DNA from: Chryseobacterium oranimense
Lineage (GTDB): Bacteria; Bacteroidota; Bacteroidia; Flavobacteriales; Weeksellaceae
Reading direction: 5' to 3'
Length of the DNA: 64,000 bases
Assembly (NCBI RefSeq): GCF_900129755.1
Contig: NZ_FQWT01000002.1
Span: 1 to 64,000, forward strand
The position numbers and the translations under genes are program-made. The notes beneath the pieces were generated by a model. It searched no databases and was not told the DNA's origin. It worked only from the letters and a program-made list of their open reading frames with translations. Positions within the stretch are counted from its first letter, which is position 1, and each line of letters starts with the position of its first letter. Of this stretch, positions 37,428-43,787 are shown one piece after another.

Positions 37428-37718
37428 TTAACTTCCTGCGAAAGGACTTCCGAAAATCCCTACTGCCAGTTCAGCCCAGATTAATGCGAGAATCAGCAGA
37501 ATAACAATACTGACCAGGACTCTATGATTTTGCTTTTTGACTGTTCTTCTGACCAGATTGATCAGAAAAGCTGTGGTAAAAAGTAAAGCCACTGCTACCA
37601 GAAAATCTGAAGCTGTCCAATTGAATTCTTTAGAAAATAGATTTCCCAGCAATGGAATACACAGCAAAGCCAATGGTAGGGCATAAATCGTGATTGTTTT
37701 TTGTTTTTGTGTCATCAT
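37428..37718 (-). CDS. Small three-helix membrane protein
   Basis: About 96 aa, starting at the first of two adjacent ATGs (37718); the open frame continues 13 codons upstream into the promoter palindrome. Helices: ITIYALPLALLCIPLLGNLF, ASDFLVAVALLFTTAFLINLV and VLVSIVILLILALIWAELAVG. No family is recognised with certainty. It is the first gene downstream of the second regulator palindrome (37744-37760) and heads the metallophosphoesterase-Coq4-DUF4173 run. Confidence 0.75.
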   Translation of the reverse strand: MMTQKQKTITIYALPLALLCIPLLGNLFSKEFNWTASDFLVAVALLFTTAFLINLVRRTVKKQNHRVLVSIVILLILALIWAELAVGIFGSPFAGS

Positions 37719-37743
37719 TTTATTTAATTTTAATTTATAAAGT

Positions 37744-37762
37744 ACTTTGTAATTCAAAGTTA
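37744..37762 (-). promoter_or_regulatory. Operator-like palindrome over a -7 element
   Basis: ACTTTG-TAATT-CAAAGT (37744-37760) is a 6-bp inverted repeat. On the minus strand its right arm is part of TAACTTTG (37755-37762), a perfect TAnnTTTG element in front of the 37718 gene. The inner 17 bases are the exact reverse complement of the centre of the palindrome at 38757-38775, on the other side of the regulator gene. Confidence 0.6.
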
Positions 37763-37783
37763 ATTTTTAAAAAAATATAAAGC

Positions 37784-38074
37784 TTATCGTCCCAACAATT
37801 TTTCAAGGGCATCCAGATGTTCGTTAAAGGCCTGTCTCCCATTCTGCGTAACACGGTATGAGGTTTTGGGCTTTTTACCAACAAATTCTTTTTTTACTTC
37901 AATATACCCTGACTTTTCAAGGGCATTGCTATGGCTGGCCAGGTTACCGTCTGTAATTTCCAGAAGTCCTTTCATTTCAGAGAAATCAACCCAGTCGTTG
38001 ACCATAAGAACGGACATGATCCCCAGTCTTACACGGCTTTCGAATTCTTTATTGAGTTGATGTATCTTTATCAT
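37784..38074 (-). CDS. Winged-helix regulator (HTH_34 type)
   Basis: A 96-aa single-domain wHTH protein. It has a recognition region FSEMKGLLEITDGNLASHSNALEKSGYI, with the T-D-G-N-L-x-x-H motif typical of this group, and a beta-wing VKKEFVGKKPKTSYRVTQNGRQAF. Such regulators are usually encoded beside the membrane proteins they control. It lies downstream of the 38750 membrane protein and upstream of the 37718 run. Matching palindromes sit at both promoters, so I infer it represses both units. The inducing signal is unknown. Confidence 0.85.
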   Translation of the reverse strand: MIKIHQLNKEFESRVRLGIMSVLMVNDWVDFSEMKGLLEITDGNLASHSNALEKSGYIEVKKEFVGKKPKTSYRVTQNGRQAFNEHLDALEKLLGR

Positions 38075-38088
38075 AGTAAGTCAGTAAC

Positions 38089-38124
38089 TGCAGGTTCTTA
38101 AGAAGGCTTTCTTAAAATCCTGCA
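38089..38124 (-). terminator. Imperfect hairpin upstream of the regulator gene
   Basis: TGCAGG pairs with CCTGCA and TTAAGAA with TTCTTAA, with a 3x3 internal loop. It fills the spacer between the membrane protein and the regulator. It lacks a U tract on the minus strand, so attenuation or RNA stabilisation is likelier than full termination. Confidence 0.4.
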
Positions 38125-38132
38125 AATTTAAT

Positions 38133-38750
38133 CTATTTATATTTTTTATGCATGATCAATCCATACACAATATGTAAAACTCCGAAACCAATGGTCCAGA
38201 AGACTAGTCCCCAGCCTAAAAAGAACAGGGAAATGAGGCCAAAAACGATCTGGCAGTATCCAAGATACTTAATATCCGTCAAAGTATATCTTTCTGCACC
38301 CACCAGGGCGATCCCGTAAAATATTAATGTTGCCGGGGCAATCCATACGAACAGATGGTGAAAAAGAAGCGCGAGACAAAAGATTCCACCTGTTACCAAA
38401 GGAACGGCAAAGGTTAATAGCAAACGTTTTGTTGTAGCATCCCAGATCTTCTGCCCTTTCTTCTTACTTTTATTGGCTGTAAAAATGTAACCGCTCAATA
38501 AGGCTGTCAGTAAAATGACTGCTCCGGTAAGTACAAGTTCTCTGACCAATGCGGGGCTGAAGAAGTTTCTGTCCCCATCAAAATAGTCAATTCCTTCCCT
38601 TTGGAAAACAAAATATACATATCCGGCACCAATCAGCGCGGCCAGTCCTGCAAAAACTCCTGACAATCCGCTCAATGAAATAAATCTGGAAGACCGCTCC
38701 ATCATGGAACGGATATGAGATAAGTCTTCGTGATAGTTTTTCGAATCCAT
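38133..38750 (-). CDS. Membrane protein encoded with the HTH_34 regulator
   Basis: A 205-aa protein with a cytoplasmic start (MDSKNYHEDLSHIRSMMERSSRF) and six membrane helices (LSGLSGVFAGLAALIGAGYVYF first; GLVFWTIGFGVLHIVYGLIM last). Similar proteins lie beside HTH_34 regulators in many Bacteroidetes; the D-L-x-x-I-R-x-x-M-E-R-S-S-R start is characteristic. Function unknown; a membrane-stress sensor or target of the regulator is plausible. It has its own promoter with an operator-like palindrome (38757-38799). Confidence 0.8.
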   Translation of the reverse strand: MDSKNYHEDLSHIRSMMERSSRFISLSGLSGVFAGLAALIGAGYVYFVFQREGIDYFDGDRNFFSPALVRELVLTGAVILLTALLSGYIFTANKSKKKGQKIWDATTKRLLLTFAVPLVTGGIFCLALLFHHLFVWIAPATLIFYGIALVGAERYTLTDIKYLGYCQIVFGLISLFFLGWGLVFWTIGFGVLHIVYGLIMHKKYK

Positions 38751-38756
38751 AAAAAG

Positions 38757-38799
38757 AACTTTGAATTACAAAGTTATCATTTAATTTTAATCTGCAAAA
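38757..38799 (-). promoter_or_regulatory. Promoter with palindromic operator for the regulator operon
   Basis: On the minus strand TTTTG (38795-38799), an 18-nt spacer and TAACTTTG (38769-38776). The -7 element overlaps a perfect 7-bp inverted repeat, AACTTTG-AATTA-CAAAGTT (38757-38775). A repressor bound there would block the -7 element. Confidence 0.65.
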
Positions 38800-38841
38800 T
38801 ATTTTTTTTAAAATTTCAATCTTTACAAAGACATGAAATAA

Positions 38842-38868
38842 AAAACCGCTGAAATAATCAGCGGTTTT
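38842..38868 (-). terminator. Terminator of the enoyl-CoA hydratase-like gene
   Basis: A perfect 11-bp stem (AAAACCGCTGA / TCAGCGGTTTT) with loop AATAA, 21 bases past the stop on the minus strand. Confidence 0.8.
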
Positions 38869-38889
38869 AATAATGTATAATGAAAAAGA

Positions 38890-39654
38890 TTATTTCGCTC
38901 TTAATCTTTCCTTAATTCCTTCGATATTTTTCTTCGCCGAGTCTTCAAGGATCAGGCTTGCGCTCATATGGATTCTTGCAGGCATCAGTTCATTGAAGTG
39001 ATCTGTTCCTTCCCACGAAACTTTTTTAATCAGAGCTAAGGCATCACTGCTTCTGGAAGCCAGCGTCTGCATAAATTTGTCCAGTTTGGAATCCATTTCC
39101 TGGATATTTTCCGAAACGGAATGGTAAACGTTATGCTGCTCCGCCCATTCTGCCGATCTGAAATCTGCATCAATAGCCATTGCAGCAAACTGTGATTTTC
39201 CGATCTTTCTTTCTACATAAGGTCCGATTACGAAAGGTCCGATTCCTAAATTAATCTCCGTAAGTGCCAAAGCTGAATCTTTAGTAGCAAAACAGTAATC
39301 TGCACCGCAGGCAATACCTACTCCACCGCCTGTAGTTTTTCCCTGAACTCTTACCACAACTATTTTTCCGCAATTTCTCATTGCATTGAGGACTTTAGCA
39401 AAGCCCCCGAAGAATTTTGTAGAGGCCTCTAGTTCTTCAATCGCTAAAAGCTCATCAAAACTTGCTCCTGCACAGAATGCTTTTTCACCTTCACTTTTTA
39501 CCAGAATAGCTTTTACTTCTTCTTTAGCTCCTTCATCCAGAATGGTCTGAGCCAGCTTTTCTAAAATAGCTCCCGGAAGGGAATTGCTTTTGGGTGTTCC
39601 GAAGGTAATTTCGGCAATATTGTTTTTAATTTCTGATGCTACGAATTCGTTCAT
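38890..39654 (-). CDS. Enoyl-CoA hydratase/isomerase family protein
   Basis: A 254-aa crotonase-fold protein: the oxyanion-hole segment EKAFCAGASFDELLAIEE and the GKTTGGGVGIACGADYCFATKDSALALTEINLGIGPF region are clear. Specific substrate cannot be read out. It lies 4 kb downstream of paaZ on the same strand, outside the main cluster. Because the paa cluster has only one dedicated crotonase (paaG-like), this gene could supply a PaaF-like dehydroadipyl-CoA hydratase; other acyl-CoA pathways are equally possible. The region before it carries no operator like the one at the paaK promoter. Confidence 0.88.
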   Translation of the reverse strand: MNEFVASEIKNNIAEITFGTPKSNSLPGAILEKLAQTILDEGAKEEVKAILVKSEGEKAFCAGASFDELLAIEELEASTKFFGGFAKVLNAMRNCGKIVVVRVQGKTTGGGVGIACGADYCFATKDSALALTEINLGIGPFVIGPYVERKIGKSQFAAMAIDADFRSAEWAEQHNVYHSVSENIQEMDSKLDKFMQTLASRSSDALALIKKVSWEGTDHFNELMPARIHMSASLILEDSAKKNIEGIKERLRAK

Positions 39655-39961
39655 TTTTATTTTAATTGGATTCTTACAAAAATACTAAATACCGCCTTTC
39701 CGGAGAAATTATGCAACATAAATTCCAGATTAAATTGTGATTATGTGATCTCCATGATTCCTTATGATAAAAGCTATTTAAAAAGGGAAAATAAATCACC
39801 ATTACGTATAAATACGGACTCTTCAATTTGGTATTTTCTACTCTAGTACTGCCTTTCTATATATTGTTCCTTTGACTTATCAAATTTAAAGTTGAAGGCG
39901 GTATCCGAAAAGCCCAGAGAACAGAGTAGGAAAATTTTAAAACTGAAAAAAAAATATTATC
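39655..39961. other. Divergent AT-rich spacer
   Basis: The 307 bases between the hydratase-like gene and the tail-collar gene. I found no RNA gene, repeat or full promoter match; it presumably holds both promoters. Confidence 0.3.
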
Positions 39962-40507
39962 ATGGATGAGTACATGGGAATCGTAAAATTATTTGCAGGA
40001 AACTTTGCACCAAGAGGCTGGATGTTCTGCGACGGCAGTATATTGAGTATTTCTCAAAACTCTGCACTATTTTCTTTATTGGGAACAACGTATGGGGGTG
40101 ACGGGATAACTACCTTCGCACTGCCTAATCTGATCGGGCGTATGGCTCTGGGAGCAGGAAATATGAATACCGGTAAGTCTTATCCTCTGGGAATCGTTTC
40201 CGGAACAGAGCAGAATACACTTCTTCAACAAAACATGCCAAGCATGGGAGGATTTCAATTAAAGGTAGCTAATGCAAATGCTACAACATCTACTCCTTCT
40301 GCAAGTACCTCAATTGCCATAACAGGGAATCAGGTAGGAAGAGATTTTACTGCTGTACCAAGCTTTATACAGGCCGATCCTGATACTGCTATTAATGTAA
40401 AATCAATTTCTTATACGGGACAGAGTATCCCGGTCAACAATATGCCGCCTTTCTTAGGGCTAAATTATATCATTTGCGTAGAAGGCATTTATCCGTCTCG
40501 CAGCTAA
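39962..40507 (+). CDS. Tail-collar domain protein (microcystin-dependent-like)
   Basis: A 181-aa protein with the phage tail collar fold seen in MdpB-type proteins: YMGIVKLFAGNFAPRGWMFCDGSILSISQNSALFSLLGTTYGGDG, then TFALPNLIGRMALGAG and a C-terminal NNMPPFLGLNYIICVEGI. Proteins like this are common as chromosomal genes in Bacteroidetes, often in tandem, outside prophages. It has no signal peptide. The next gene (22 bases on, same strand) encodes a T9SS-sorted surface protein, and no phage gene is near, so a cellular or toxin-delivery-like role rather than a prophage remnant is inferred. Confidence 0.9.
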   Translation: MDEYMGIVKLFAGNFAPRGWMFCDGSILSISQNSALFSLLGTTYGGDGITTFALPNLIGRMALGAGNMNTGKSYPLGIVSGTEQNTLLQQNMPSMGGFQLKVANANATTSTPSASTSIAITGNQVGRDFTAVPSFIQADPDTAINVKSISYTGQSIPVNNMPPFLGLNYIICVEGIYPSRS

Positions 40508-40528
40508 AAATTATTTAAAACCTAAATC

Positions 40529-41350
40529 ATGAAAAGATCTATTTTTTTAACCATTTGTAGCCTGCTCATATCTTTATTGTCTTTCGGGCAGACCAGTACA
40601 GAGCAATTTGAAACCGAATCTCACGGAAGTTCAAGTTTCACGGACAATGGAGTGATTTTTAACATTATCTCCCATGTAGGAACTTTTGATATCCAGGGTA
40701 ATTATCCGGGTACAGGATGGAGCGGAACAGCTAACGATAACAGGTATATTGATAATTCCAATGATGCTGCTTCGCCACCTTCATTCAGTATAAAAACTAC
40801 ATCCAATTTATTTAAAGTAAACCGCTTCTGGATGTATCTGTCCGCCCTTAATCTGGATCTGAATGTATCCGGTACTCTTACCATTACGGGAAAGCTAAGC
40901 GGTGTCACAAAGTTTACACAGACAAAGACGACCGGTTTTGCAACATCTCTGGGCTCCACTAATGGATATACCCTTATTGACATGACGAATCTGAATGGTC
41001 AGAATTATTCGAATATAGTGATTGATGAATTACGCATTACATTAGGCGGAAATTTCAGATATGCAGGATTTGACGCCTTCACCTGGGTAAAAGACAGCAA
41101 TATAGTACTGGCAACGAATGAAACAGCGATTTCAAAAAAAGAAATCAGTATCTATCCTAACCCTACCAGCGGACCTTTTACGATTAACACGGAAGAAAAC
41201 GGTCAGGCAGAAATTTACAGCCAGGACGGTAAATTGCTGAAAAGATTGGAGCTGAAGAAGGGAAATAACCATGCGGATGTTTCGGAACTTCCCAACGGTG
41301 TCTATATCCTTAAAACACCTTCCGGATCTTCTAAGATTATCAAAAAATAA
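40529..41350 (+). CDS. Secreted beta-rich protein with T9SS sorting domain
   Basis: A 273-aa exported protein: signal peptide (MKRSIFLTICSLLISLLSFGQ), a beta-sandwich-like domain of about 160 residues, and a T9SS type A sorting domain (IYPNPTSGPFTINTEENGQAEIYSQ...GVYILKTPSGSSKIIKK). There is no catalytic motif. The domain features (SFSIKTTSNLFKVNRFWMYLSAL; GFDAFTWVK) resemble carbohydrate-binding sandwich modules, but this is only a shape resemblance. Likely in operon with the tail-collar gene. Confidence 0.85.
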   Translation: MKRSIFLTICSLLISLLSFGQTSTEQFETESHGSSSFTDNGVIFNIISHVGTFDIQGNYPGTGWSGTANDNRYIDNSNDAASPPSFSIKTTSNLFKVNRFWMYLSALNLDLNVSGTLTITGKLSGVTKFTQTKTTGFATSLGSTNGYTLIDMTNLNGQNYSNIVIDELRITLGGNFRYAGFDAFTWVKDSNIVLATNETAISKKEISIYPNPTSGPFTINTEENGQAEIYSQDGKLLKRLELKKGNNHADVSELPNGVYILKTPSGSSKIIKK

Positions 41351-41401
41351 AATTTTTCATAAGCGATGTGTGCCGCGAAAAGATTCTAATGCATAAATGA
41401 T

Positions 41402-41431
41402 AAATCCCCCTGGAATTATTCCGGGGGATTT
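41402..41431. terminator. Bidirectional terminator
   Basis: AAATCCCCC...GGGGGATTT with an inner GGAA/TTCC extension, then TTATTTTTT. It lies between convergent genes and serves both. Confidence 0.8.
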
Positions 41432-42117
41432 TATTTTTTCAATGCTAAAATATATTTGTCAATATACAGCTGTTTTTCTTTTGATTTGTATTGCTGGATA
41501 TACCTGGGATGCTCAAGGACGGTCATTTTTTCAAATAACTGAGCTTCTTTATTCAGTTTGGAAATAAATTCTGAATTCTTTTTCCCAAGCACAAAAACTT
41601 CGGAAGTATCTACGCCCATGCTGATATGCTTCTTCAGAGAATCTATCATAAAGTCTTTCACTGCTTCAAAAAGATTTTTATCATCATAATAATTGGCGTT
41701 CAGCCAGCCTGTTTTTGCTTTTCTTACAATAGCCAACGGAAAAGGTGAATTGATGTAGATATCCTTATAAAATTCTTCTGCTCCACCATATTGATCAATC
41801 ATATCATAAACAAAAACCGAGGAAATTTCATGGGTCCGGACCGAATTCATTTTGATGCCACAGACACTTTCCAATCTTTTGGTATCGGTAAAAGGGACTC
41901 CGGTAACTCCTGCCCCATGCCTGCTGGGATTGATTCCGATGATAAATTTTCGGCGGTTCTGATCATTATAATATTTGTGATAAAATTCCCGCATAACCTT
42001 CACCGTTTCCGGATTGTCCAGATATGGATTCATAACTTCGAAACCATCAGGAAGATGTCCTGAAAACCGAAGATTTATATTGAATTCTATAACTTTATCA
42101 GCAAATGTTTTATTCAT
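41431..42117 (-). CDS. SMUG2-like uracil-DNA glycosylase family protein
   Basis: About 228 aa, matching the SMUG2/DUF4918 glycosylase family. It has LRFSGHLPDGFEVMNPY early, the phosphate/uracil pocket FIIGINPSRHGAGVTGVPFTD (G-I-N-P; family usually GINPGR) and the C-terminal loop VLEHPRYIQQYKSK (HP-R/S box). Family members excise uracil and relatives from DNA. The long frame to 42378 runs inside the neighbouring gene; ATG 42117 overlaps that gene's stop by 8 bases (ATGAATAA) and gives the conserved MNKTFADKVIEFN start. It is translationally coupled to the DUF4241 gene. Confidence 0.85.
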   Translation of the reverse strand: MNKTFADKVIEFNINLRFSGHLPDGFEVMNPYLDNPETVKVMREFYHKYYNDQNRRKFIIGINPSRHGAGVTGVPFTDTKRLESVCGIKMNSVRTHEISSVFVYDMIDQYGGAEEFYKDIYINSPFPLAIVRKAKTGWLNANYYDDKNLFEAVKDFMIDSLKKHISMGVDTSEVFVLGKKNSEFISKLNKEAQLFEKMTVLEHPRYIQQYKSKEKQLYIDKYILALKK

Positions 42118-42838
42118 CTCCGTCATCTTCATCAGACAATGCCAGTTCAATATCGATAAACTGGATGTACAATCCACAGATCTCATCTTTTTCATCATAT
42201 GCAAAATAAACGGGATAGCCTCCATCTCCGAAACCGCTTGCAAACATTGGAATTTGATAATCTGTATTGGGAACCGTCCAGTTGATCCAGTCTCCCAGCT
42301 CTCTTTGATTTTCCGGATGTTCTTTATAACTTTTTGCAAATTTTTCTGCAAAATAATCATCGTAAATGTTTCCGACATTCAGCTCAGTAAGGAACTTATC
42401 AATATAAGGTAGCACCTCCGCATCTGTAATACACCCCAATCCGGCATCAACCATGAATCCGAAATAGTCTCCTTCATTTAATCCTTCAAGGTTTTCTATC
42501 CCTATCAGAGCTTCCCTGTACAGTACAGGTTTTTCTTTGGTAAATTCCACTTTTACCGCAGCATAACGATCACCCCATTCTTCTGATTTTACAACAGCGA
42601 TCTTTACAGGAAAATTTCCTTTCGGAGCCTGTACGAAATAGGGCTTTTCACCGGCGTTAAGAAAAACCAGCGGATCTCTTACAAGTATTTTACCGGAAGG
42701 CAGAGAAACATTTCCAATCTCCATTACCTGCATCTTCTGTTCCAGAATTTCATCTGAAGTAAAATAGGTTTCCAAATCTACAGGGCAGGTAAGAATATCT
42801 TTTACCTCTTCCCATTTTTGCATCCAGCTTTCGTCCAT
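42110..42838 (-). CDS. DUF4241 domain protein
   Basis: A 242-aa cytoplasmic acidic protein matching DUF4241: a strand-rich first half (IGNVSLPSGKILVRDPL; PVKIAVVKSEEWGDRYAAVKVEFTKEKPV), the core GFMVDAGLGCITDAEVL and the C-terminal SGFGDGGYPVYFAYDEKDEICGLYIQFID. This resembles immunity-like or SMI1/SUKH-associated proteins in gene-neighbourhood surveys, but no toxin gene is visible here. It is the first gene of a two-gene unit with the glycosylase. Confidence 0.85.
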   Translation of the reverse strand: MDESWMQKWEEVKDILTCPVDLETYFTSDEILEQKMQVMEIGNVSLPSGKILVRDPLVFLNAGEKPYFVQAPKGNFPVKIAVVKSEEWGDRYAAVKVEFTKEKPVLYREALIGIENLEGLNEGDYFGFMVDAGLGCITDAEVLPYIDKFLTELNVGNIYDDYFAEKFAKSYKEHPENQRELGDWINWTVPNTDYQIPMFASGFGDGGYPVYFAYDEKDEICGLYIQFIDIELALSDEDDGDE

Positions 42839-43023
42839 TATTTTATTTTTATGATGGGTTGAAGTTTTAAAAATACTATTTATCTGATCGAAATCAAATT
42901 CTTTACTGGTTCTTAAATTTTCAGCCTACAACTTCAAAACCTTACTTCCTGATTTTCAATATTTTCATTAACTTAGTTTTAAAGAATATAGCTTTATCTT
43001 TTATTCAAAAAAACTACTTTACC

Positions 43024-43722
43024 ATGATCGGAATTATCATTGAGCTTATAATTTCCTGGCTCCTCCTGCGATTCATAGCAGGAAAAAACTTATCTGTCCT
43101 TGGACTTAAGCTGTCACCAGAACGAATGAAGCACTTTACCGCAGGATTTTTTTTAGCAGCTATCTGTTGTTCGCTTTATCAGGTGATGACGGTAACATTT
43201 GCCAATAACAGCTGGGTCGTTAATGATCAACTGACATTCCAGAGTTTACTGAAAGGCGTTTGGTTTACTTTAAAGTCTGTATTATTTGAGGAACTCATCT
43301 TCAGGGGAGCTTTACTATATTTAGCCATAGAAAAAATTGGCATTCAGAAAGCATGTATTCTCTCTGCAGCCTGTTTTGGCATTTATCACTGGTTTTCCTT
43401 TAATTCTTTTAGCAATCCATTTCAGATGGGTATTATTTTTCTAATGACCGGTATTTTTGGATGGATGCTGGCTTTTGCCTTCGCAAAAACAAAATCACTC
43501 TATCTTCCCATAAGCCTTCATCTGGGCTGGAATCTTTTTAATATTGTAGTCTTTTCGGCCGGGCCACTGGGTACTCAAATTCTTATAAAAGCCAATCACC
43601 ATAAGCTTGAAGGTATCTTATCCTTATTTGTATTTTTGTTTCAGGTATTGGTTTTACCTGCTCTTGTCTATTTTTATTTAAGGTATTCAAAATCAAAACA
43701 ACCTCCCAAAACTGTCATGTAG
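43024..43722 (+). CDS. CPBP intramembrane glutamic endopeptidase
   Basis: A 232-aa polytopic membrane protein of the CAAX/bacteriocin-processing (CPBP, Abi) family: motif 1 EELIFRGALL (E-E-x-x-x-R), motif 2 FGIYHWF (F-x-x-x-H) and motif 3 SLHLGWNLFNI (H-x-x-x-N). Six to eight helices. Family members cleave prenylated proteins or bacteriocin-related peptides, or give immunity to them. Since this genome encodes GG-leader peptides, an immunity role is worth noting, but the gene is far from them and no link is shown. Confidence 0.88.
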   Translation: MIGIIIELIISWLLLRFIAGKNLSVLGLKLSPERMKHFTAGFFLAAICCSLYQVMTVTFANNSWVVNDQLTFQSLLKGVWFTLKSVLFEELIFRGALLYLAIEKIGIQKACILSAACFGIYHWFSFNSFSNPFQMGIIFLMTGIFGWMLAFAFAKTKSLYLPISLHLGWNLFNIVVFSAGPLGTQILIKANHHKLEGILSLFVFLFQVLVLPALVYFYLRYSKSKQPPKTVM

Positions 43723-43733
43723 ACTGATAATAA

Positions 43734-43761
43734 AGCCGCAGCCCAAAATTGGGCTGCGGCT
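43734..43761. terminator. Strong bidirectional terminator
   Basis: AGCCGCAGCCC pairs with GGGCTGCGGCT (11 bp, GC-rich) around CAAAATT-like loop bases. It lies between the convergent CPBP and paaZ genes. Confidence 0.8.
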
Positions 43762-43787
43762 GTTTAATTGTACTATTGAACGACTCT

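Noticed and set aside
39962-40507. Prophage remnant suggested by the tail-collar domain
   Set aside because: No integrase, capsid, lysis or other phage gene is near, and chromosomal collar-domain proteins are common in this group.
41431-42378. Long form of the SMUG2-like protein starting at 42378
   Set aside because: Its first 87 codons run through the DUF4241 gene in another frame; the coupled ATG at 42117 fits family length and context.
43024-43722. CPBP protease as dedicated immunity gene for the GG-leader peptides
   Set aside because: It is 20 kb from the peptides and exporter with no shared promoter features; CPBP genes are numerous in these genomes.
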